Source of the DNA: SHZI01 sp049290495
GTDB lineage: Bacteria; Pseudomonadota; Gammaproteobacteria; Steroidobacterales; GCA-2729495
Length of the DNA stretch: 9,329 nt
Assembly (NCBI GenBank): GCA_049290495.1
Contig: JBATNV010000222.1
Span: 1 to 9,329, forward strand
Direction: 5' to 3'
How positions within the stretch are numbered: the stretch's first letter is position 1; every line of letters begins with the position of its first letter. This document shows positions 4,564 to 9,329 of the stretch, in pieces. A program made the position numbers and the translations under genes. Under the pieces are notes generated by a model that ran no database searches, was not told the DNA's origin, and saw only the letters and a program-made list of their open reading frames with translations.

Positions 4564-6984
4564 GTGATTTTGACGCGAACGATAGTTGCCGCTGCCATAG
4601 TTGGTCTGCTCGTCGCCTGCGCCTCTCCGGAGGAAAAGGCTGCGGCCTATGTTGCCAGGGCACAGCAACTCTACGATGCCGGCGACTATGAGCAGGCTGC
4701 TCTGGAAGTGCGAAACGCGGCGCAGGTCGAGCCCAAGAACGGCAAAGCCCGCTATCTGCTGGCACTTCTTGCCGAGCAAAAAGAAGACTACAAGGGGATG
4801 TTTAATCATTTGCTCGTGGCCGTGGATGCTGATCCCTCCAATATCGAGGCGCGGCTCAAGCTCGCTATGGTTTTTGTGGCGATCGGAGACTGGGTGAGCG
4901 TAACCGAGCAGAGTCAGGCGCTGCTCAAGTTGGTACCTGAAGATCCGCGTGTGATCGTGCTTCAGGCGCGTGTCGATCTGCAGAATGGCAATCTCAGTGC
5001 CGGCCGTGCCGGCCTTGAAAAGGCAATCGAGCTTGACCCTGTCAGTATTGATCCAGTGCTGGTACTGGGTACGTTGGAGGGTGCGGATGATCTTGACCGG
5101 GGTCTGGTGGTTCTGGATGCAGGGATTGCACGGATGCCGGTTGAGAAATCCAGGCGGCTGCGTGAACAACGCATCCTCCTTCTCGCCAGCAAGAATCGCA
5201 TCAAGGAGGTTGAAGAAGGATTGCGGGCCCTGACTAAAGATTTTCCGGACAACAGTAACTATCCGGATCAGTTGGCAAGGATGCTCGCGGCTCAGGGTCG
5301 CCCCGACGATGCTGACAAGGTGTATCAGCAACTAATTGAGATTGATCCGGAGGATGCAGTGCGTCGCTCTGCATACGTTGGCTTTTTGGTTCGGCAACAA
5401 CAGAGGGAGAAGGCTGAAGAATTCCTGCTGGCGTCCATTGCGGCTCTTCCGGATATCGATGCGCTGCGTCTGGCGCTGGGCAATCTGTACGAGGGCAATG
5501 ATCAGTTCGATGATGCAAAGGCGGCGTATCAGGATTTGGCGGCACGTAGTCCGAAGAGCGTCGATGGCGTCAAGGGCCGTATCCGTATCGCTGTGATTGA
5601 GTCCACAGCCGGGAATGGTGCAGCGGCGATGAAAGTTGTCGATGCGCTGCTGATTGATATTCCCGATGAGCCAACGGCATTACTCCTGCGCGCCGGATCC
5701 AGGCTGCAGGGTGGTAATGTCGATGAGGCAATTGCCGATCTGCGTGTTGTCACGCGCAAGGAACCGGAAAATGTCACGGCAATGTTGATGCTGGCCGAAG
5801 CGCACAAGAGCAAGAATGAGCTGGCTGTCGCAAAGGACCTTTATCGCCAGGTGCTGAATATCCAGCCGGATTCTGCGGTGGCGCTCCGGGAACTGGTCAA
5901 TCTGTACGTGGCCGGTCAGGAATATACCGAAGCCGAACAGATGTTGACTGACCGTGTCAAGCGGCAGCCCGACGATGTGCTGGCTTCGCGTGCGCTGGTC
6001 GATCTGCTGCTCAGCCAGGGCAAGAAGGACCAGGCAGCAGCCGAGGCGCAGCGCATGGCGGCGCTGCCCAGCCAGGGTGGGCTAGGCGAGTTGTCGATGG
6101 GCCGCGTGCTGGCTGAACAGCAGGATTACGATGCGGCAGCTGAGGCATTTCGCAAGTCGATGGCAGCCGGGGGTGGCAACGATCCGCTGGCCATCGAGGG
6201 CCTCGTGCGTGCGCTCAATGCAGCGGGCAAGCGCCAGGAGGCCCTGGCGCTGCTGAAGCAGTTGAAGGCCGGCACGGGCGAGGACAACGCCGCATTCAGC
6301 GATCTGTTGCTCGCCGACATCTATGGTCAAAGCGGTGACCGGGCTGAAGCGGTGAAGGCCCTGGAGTCGGCGATCAAGGCCCGGCCGGAAATTGCCGATG
6401 GCTACCTGCAGCTTGCCCGGCTTTATGCCGATGATCCGGCTGCACAGATCAAGATCTACCAGCGTGGGATGACGGCACTGCCCGGCAATGCCTATATAGG
6501 CCTGCCGCTGGCCGTCGCATTGGAGGAGGCCGGCCAGTACGAGGCCATGATCACTTCGCTGGAGTCCCTGCATAAGGCCAACCCGGCGATCCCGCAGGTG
6601 ACCAATAACCTGGCCATGGCGATCCTCGACCATCGCAGCGATGCGGCGAGTTATCAGCGGGCCTCTGAGCTGGCGCGAAAGCTCGAGTCCTCGAATGATC
6701 CGCTGATGCTCGACACGGTCGGCTGGTCCTACTACCGGGCCGGTGAATTTGCCCAGGCGGCGAGCGTGCTCGAACGCGTAGTCGCCAAGGATGACCGGGT
6801 GCCGGTGTATCACTATCACCTCGGCATGGCCTATCTGGCCATGGGTAACCAGGTCGGTGCCCAGCAGCAGCTGGAGAAGGCCGTTACCGGTGATGCGCAA
6901 TACGTGGGCATCGACGAAGCTCGGGCTGCCTTGGCCAAACTCGGCAAGCCCGCGCCGGGCAAAACAGCTGCCGCGACGCCATGA
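4564..6984 (+). CDS. prsT: PrsT-like PEP-CTERM system TPR-repeat lipoprotein
   Basis: An 806-residue lipoprotein made almost wholly of TPR units. The start is GTG at 4564, supported by AGGAG (4553-4557) six bases upstream; an in-frame TTG at 4543 has no such support. The signal peptide is short and ends in the lipobox LVAC, with Cys19 as the lipidation site; Ala-Ser follows rather than Asp, which favours the outer membrane. Helical TPR pairs run from about residue 30 to the end. Examples are LYDAGDYEQAALEVRNAA near the N terminus, and DTVGWSYYRAGEFAQAA and YHLGMAYLAMGNQVGAQ in the last 100 residues, the part most like the PrsT family; a Pro/Ala/Lys tail closes it. PrsT proteins accompany exosortase and exopolysaccharide genes and are thought to scaffold envelope assembly, though their exact task is not established. 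It lies 53 bases after copy 1 and 86 before copy 2 of the exosortase, with no terminator on either side, so probably one operon. Confidence 0.88.
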   Translation: MILTRTIVAAAIVGLLVACASPEEKAAAYVARAQQLYDAGDYEQAALEVRNAAQVEPKNGKARYLLALLAEQKEDYKGMFNHLLVAVDADPSNIEARLKLAMVFVAIGDWVSVTEQSQALLKLVPEDPRVIVLQARVDLQNGNLSAGRAGLEKAIELDPVSIDPVLVLGTLEGADDLDRGLVVLDAGIARMPVEKSRRLREQRILLLASKNRIKEVEEGLRALTKDFPDNSNYPDQLARMLAAQGRPDDADKVYQQLIEIDPEDAVRRSAYVGFLVRQQQREKAEEFLLASIAALPDIDALRLALGNLYEGNDQFDDAKAAYQDLAARSPKSVDGVKGRIRIAVIESTAGNGAAAMKVVDALLIDIPDEPTALLLRAGSRLQGGNVDEAIADLRVVTRKEPENVTAMLMLAEAHKSKNELAVAKDLYRQVLNIQPDSAVALRELVNLYVAGQEYTEAEQMLTDRVKRQPDDVLASRALVDLLLSQGKKDQAAAEAQRMAALPSQGGLGELSMGRVLAEQQDYDAAAEAFRKSMAAGGGNDPLAIEGLVRALNAAGKRQEALALLKQLKAGTGEDNAAFSDLLLADIYGQSGDRAEAVKALESAIKARPEIADGYLQLARLYADDPAAQIKIYQRGMTALPGNAYIGLPLAVALEEAGQYEAMITSLESLHKANPAIPQVTNNLAMAILDHRSDAASYQRASELARKLESSNDPLMLDTVGWSYYRAGEFAQAASVLERVVAKDDRVPVYHYHLGMAYLAMGNQVGAQQQLEKAVTGDAQYVGIDEARAALAKLGKPAPGKTAAATP

Positions 6985-7070
6985 ATCTGAGAACCGTCCG
7001 GCAGAGCGCGGCGCGCTGATTATGGATAATTCCGCCCGGTACCCCGTAGCACTGCTGGTCTGAGACTCCC

Positions 7071-8714
7071 ATGAATGAAGCCTCTGAAAACCTGAGCCAG
7101 TCCCAGGCGTCGCCAGCCAGTGCCGTGCCGGCCTGGATTCTCAATGTCGCGATCATTGCGGTCGTCGCCATCTGCCTGCTGCTGATCTACGACGATGCCA
7201 TCGGCTGGATGCTCAAGCGCTGGCAGGCGGACGAATACAACCACGCCTACATGATTCCTTTCCTCGCCGTTTACCTGTTCTGGTTGCGGGCGAAGGAACT
7301 GCAGACGCTGAATCCTGTGGGCTCATGGCTGGGCCTGGCGGTGATTGCATTCGGGCTGCTTCTGCAGTTGCTGGGCGCCTTCAGTGCGATTTTCGAGATC
7401 GCGCAGTACGGCCTGGTGGTCTCCATCTGGGGCGTCGTCATTGCAGCGGCTGGTCTGCGCAGCCTGCGCCTGCTGTGGGTGCCGCTTTTCTATCTGTTAT
7501 TCATGGTGCCGCTGCCGAACTTTTTGCAAACGAGCCTGACGGCCGGCTTGCAGCTCCTGTCCTCGGAAATCGGTGTGGCGGTGATTCGTGCTGCCGGCCT
7601 GAGTGTGTTCCTGGAAGGCAATGTCATCGATCTGGGCAGCTATCAACTGCAGGTGGCGGAAGCCTGCAGCGGCATGCGCTACCTGTTCCCGTTGATGAGT
7701 TTCGGTTTTCTGTGTGCCGTGCTGATGCGTGGCCGCTGGTGGCAGCGGGCCATCCTGTTCATCTCGACGATTCCGATCACGATCCTGATGAACAGCTTGC
7801 GGATCGGCATCATCGGCATCCTCGTCAACTACTACGGTATCGCGCAGGCCGAAGGCTTTCTGCATGACTTCGAGGGCTGGGTCATCTTCATGAGCTGCGT
7901 GGTGATCCTGTTTGCCGAGATCTGGATCTTCGCGCGCATGGAGAAGCAGAAGTTCCTGCAGATCTTTGGCCTGGATATTCCGGCGCTGCCTGATCTCACC
8001 GGTCTCATCATCAGCACGAAGCCCAACCGGCAGGTGCTGGCTGGCACGGCGCTGCTCGTCGTTGCCGCAATCCTGGCACTGACGGTCTCACGGCCACCGA
8101 TGAAGATCCCGGTGCACGCACCGATGCAGACCTTCCCCATGCAGATCGGTGACTGGGAAGGGCGCGATGTTGCCGTCGACCAGGCCTCGCTCGATACCTT
8201 GCAGTTGTCTGACATGGTGTCCTCGGTCTATATGCGCCGTGCCGAAAGCATACCGGTCGGCTTGTGGATCGCTTACTACGATAGCCAGACGCAGGGCAAC
8301 TCTGTGCATTCGCCGCGCGCCTGTCTGCCGGGCGGTGGCTGGCAGATTGAGTCGCTCGATGACTATACGGTGCCTGATGTTGGGCCCGATGGCGGTTCGC
8401 TGCGCGTTAACCGTGCGGTGATTGCGATGGGCGAGCAGCGCCAGCTGGTTTACTACTGGTTTGCACAGCGCGGCCGGAACATCACCAATGAATTTGCCGC
8501 CAAGTGGTACATCTTCAGGGATGGTCTGCTCATGAACCGCTCCGACGGCGCGCTGGTGCGTGTCACCACCTATGTGGGCGATGCGGCGCAGTTGCCGGAG
8601 GCTGATGCCCGGCTGCAGGCTTTCATACACGATATCGATCCCAAGCTGAGTTACTTCATTCCTGGCGAGTCGGTGCCGTTCAAGACGACAACCTCTGCGA
8701 TCGATCTGCAATGA
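7071..8714 (+). CDS. xrtD: Exosortase-EpsI fusion, XrtD-type, copy 2
   Basis: A 547-residue inner-membrane protein of the same two-domain plan as the product at 2891. A polar N-terminal tail (1-20) leads into about eight or more membrane segments with the canonical exosortase core: EACSG (Cys199), MRGRWWQR (Arg220/Arg222) and NSLRI (Asn241, Arg244). The EpsI part (about 345-530) keeps IGDWEGRD, HSPRACLPGGGW, VYYWFAQRGRN and RSDGALVR. Cys-to-Arg spacing is identical in both copies (45 residues from Cys to the last Arg), and a 26-base stretch in the EpsI region is identical at DNA level (4253-4278 and 8451-8476), so they are paralogues. Because this copy keeps the full consensus it is the better candidate for the active VPLPA/VPVPA-sorting transpeptidase. 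The start at 7071 has no strong Shine-Dalgarno. The stop overlaps the epimerase start as ATGA. Confidence 0.9.
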   Translation: MNEASENLSQSQASPASAVPAWILNVAIIAVVAICLLLIYDDAIGWMLKRWQADEYNHAYMIPFLAVYLFWLRAKELQTLNPVGSWLGLAVIAFGLLLQLLGAFSAIFEIAQYGLVVSIWGVVIAAAGLRSLRLLWVPLFYLLFMVPLPNFLQTSLTAGLQLLSSEIGVAVIRAAGLSVFLEGNVIDLGSYQLQVAEACSGMRYLFPLMSFGFLCAVLMRGRWWQRAILFISTIPITILMNSLRIGIIGILVNYYGIAQAEGFLHDFEGWVIFMSCVVILFAEIWIFARMEKQKFLQIFGLDIPALPDLTGLIISTKPNRQVLAGTALLVVAAILALTVSRPPMKIPVHAPMQTFPMQIGDWEGRDVAVDQASLDTLQLSDMVSSVYMRRAESIPVGLWIAYYDSQTQGNSVHSPRACLPGGGWQIESLDDYTVPDVGPDGGSLRVNRAVIAMGEQRQLVYYWFAQRGRNITNEFAAKWYIFRDGLLMNRSDGALVRVTTYVGDAAQLPEADARLQAFIHDIDPKLSYFIPGESVPFKTTTSAIDLQ

Positions 8715-9329
8715 CCCGACCGCTCGTGCATCTCATCGCCGCGGCGCGCCCGAACTTCATGAAGGTGGCGCCGCTCTGGCACGCGCTGGTCGCTGAGGGC
8801 AGTTATGAGCCAAGGCTGGTGCACACCGGCCAGCACTACGATGCGAATATGTCCGATGCCTTTTTCCGCGATCTGCGCCTGCCTGAGCCGCATCATCACC
8901 TGGGTGTGGGCAGCGGCAGTCACGCCGAACAGACCGCGCGCGTGATGCTGAGTTATGAGCCGGTCGTGGTGAAGGAACGGCCCGCCTGGGTCATCGTGGC
9001 TGGCGACGTGAATTCGACGGCGGCGGTGGCGATGGTCTGCGCGAAACTCGGTATCCGCCTCGTGCATCTGGAAGCGGGCCTGCGCAGTTTGGACCGGACC
9101 ATGCCCGAAGAGCTCAATCGCCTGGTCACCGACGTGCTGGCCGATCTGCTCTGGACGCCCTCGCCGGACGGCGATGAGAACTTGCGCAACGAGGGCATCC
9201 CTGAATCGCGCATTGAGCGCGTCGGCAACATCATGCTCGACTCCTACGAGCTGCTGCGCGGACAGATCGAGGCCGATGGCACGGTGAGTCGGCTGGGTCT
9301 CAAGCCTAAGGGCTATGCCGTCGTAACTT
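8711..9329 (+). CDS. wecB: Non-hydrolysing UDP-GlcNAc 2-epimerase, partial (runs off window)
   Basis: The first 206 codons of a WecB-type epimerase; full-length members are about 370 residues, so just over half is visible. The enzyme interconverts UDP-N-acetylglucosamine and UDP-N-acetylmannosamine in the cytoplasm, supplying ManNAc-type sugars for surface polysaccharide. Recognisable are AARPNFMKVAPL (11-22, with Arg13 and Lys18), HTGQHYD (38-44), AGDVNST (97-103, Asp99 at the place of the catalytic Asp of the E. coli GDTTT motif), and HLEAGLRSLDRTMPEELNR (119-137, with the catalytic-site Glu121 and Glu133/134). The GDVNST / DRTMPEE version is the subfamily typical of exopolysaccharide clusters, not the enterobacterial ECA enzyme. 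The ATG overlaps the stop of the exosortase gene (ATGA), which indicates translational coupling and ties the sorting locus to polysaccharide synthesis. No frame interruption in the visible part. Confidence 0.9.
   Translation, partial: MTRPLVHLIAAARPNFMKVAPLWHALVAEGSYEPRLVHTGQHYDANMSDAFFRDLRLPEPHHHLGVGSGSHAEQTARVMLSYEPVVVKERPAWVIVAGDVNSTAAVAMVCAKLGIRLVHLEAGLRSLDRTMPEELNRLVTDVLADLLWTPSPDGDENLRNEGIPESRIERVGNIMLDSYELLRGQIEADGTVSRLGLKPKGYAVVT

Noticed and set aside
4513..5331. Long minus-strand open frame (272 codons) inside prsT
   Set aside because: Antisense of a clear TPR lipoprotein gene; no domain recognised and no start signal.
6082..6900. Second 272-codon minus-strand open frame inside prsT
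   Set aside because: Same reason; open frames are expected antisense to GC-rich genes.
7325..7867. 180-codon plus-strand frame inside the second exosortase
   Set aside because: Out-of-frame shadow of the membrane domain; the exosortase frame holds all family motifs.

Overview
The window reads as chromosomal DNA of a GC-rich gammaproteobacterium. REP-type palindromes of the kind common in Xanthomonadales and Pseudomonas sit at the left edge, and most of the window is an exosortase / PEP-CTERM protein-sorting locus of the sort found in biofilm- and exopolysaccharide-forming Gram-negatives. No IS element, CRISPR array, tRNA or rRNA was seen.

Layout. (1) 1-81: two REP-like palindromes. (2) 83-844, minus strand: a classical short-chain dehydrogenase/reductase (FabG-like). 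(3) 965-1825, plus strand, divergent from the SDR: an alpha/beta-hydrolase-fold protein whose nucleophile elbow carries His instead of Ser. (4) 1826-2154: a 329-base gene-free stretch with inverted repeats, a possible promoter and a convincing c-di-GMP-I (GEMM) type riboswitch aptamer at 1985-2103, followed by a hairpin that competes with its P1 helix and by a strong Shine-Dalgarno. (5) 2155-2793: a small secreted protein with a signal peptide and a C-terminal VPVPA / transmembrane / RRR sorting signal. (6) 2836-2862: a strong intrinsic terminator. (7) 2891-4510, 4564-6984, 7071-8714 and 8711 to the window end: a tightly packed plus-strand run of exosortase-EpsI fusion, PrsT-like TPR lipoprotein, second exosortase-EpsI fusion, and the start of a WecB-like UDP-GlcNAc 2-epimerase.

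How the parts fit. Secretion of the VPVPA protein through Sec, recognition of its C-terminal signal by one or both XrtD-type exosortases in the inner membrane, and export or assembly with an exopolysaccharide (epimerase supplying UDP-ManNAc, PrsT lipoprotein in the envelope) is the expected scheme from known exosortase systems. The riboswitch would put the substrate, and by terminator read-through perhaps the whole cluster, under c-di-GMP control.

The most notable points are the riboswitch placed directly on a sorting substrate, and two diverged copies of a fused exosortase-EpsI protein bracketing one TPR lipoprotein, the first copy having changed residues next to otherwise conserved active-site positions. 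All family assignments are by eye, without database searches.
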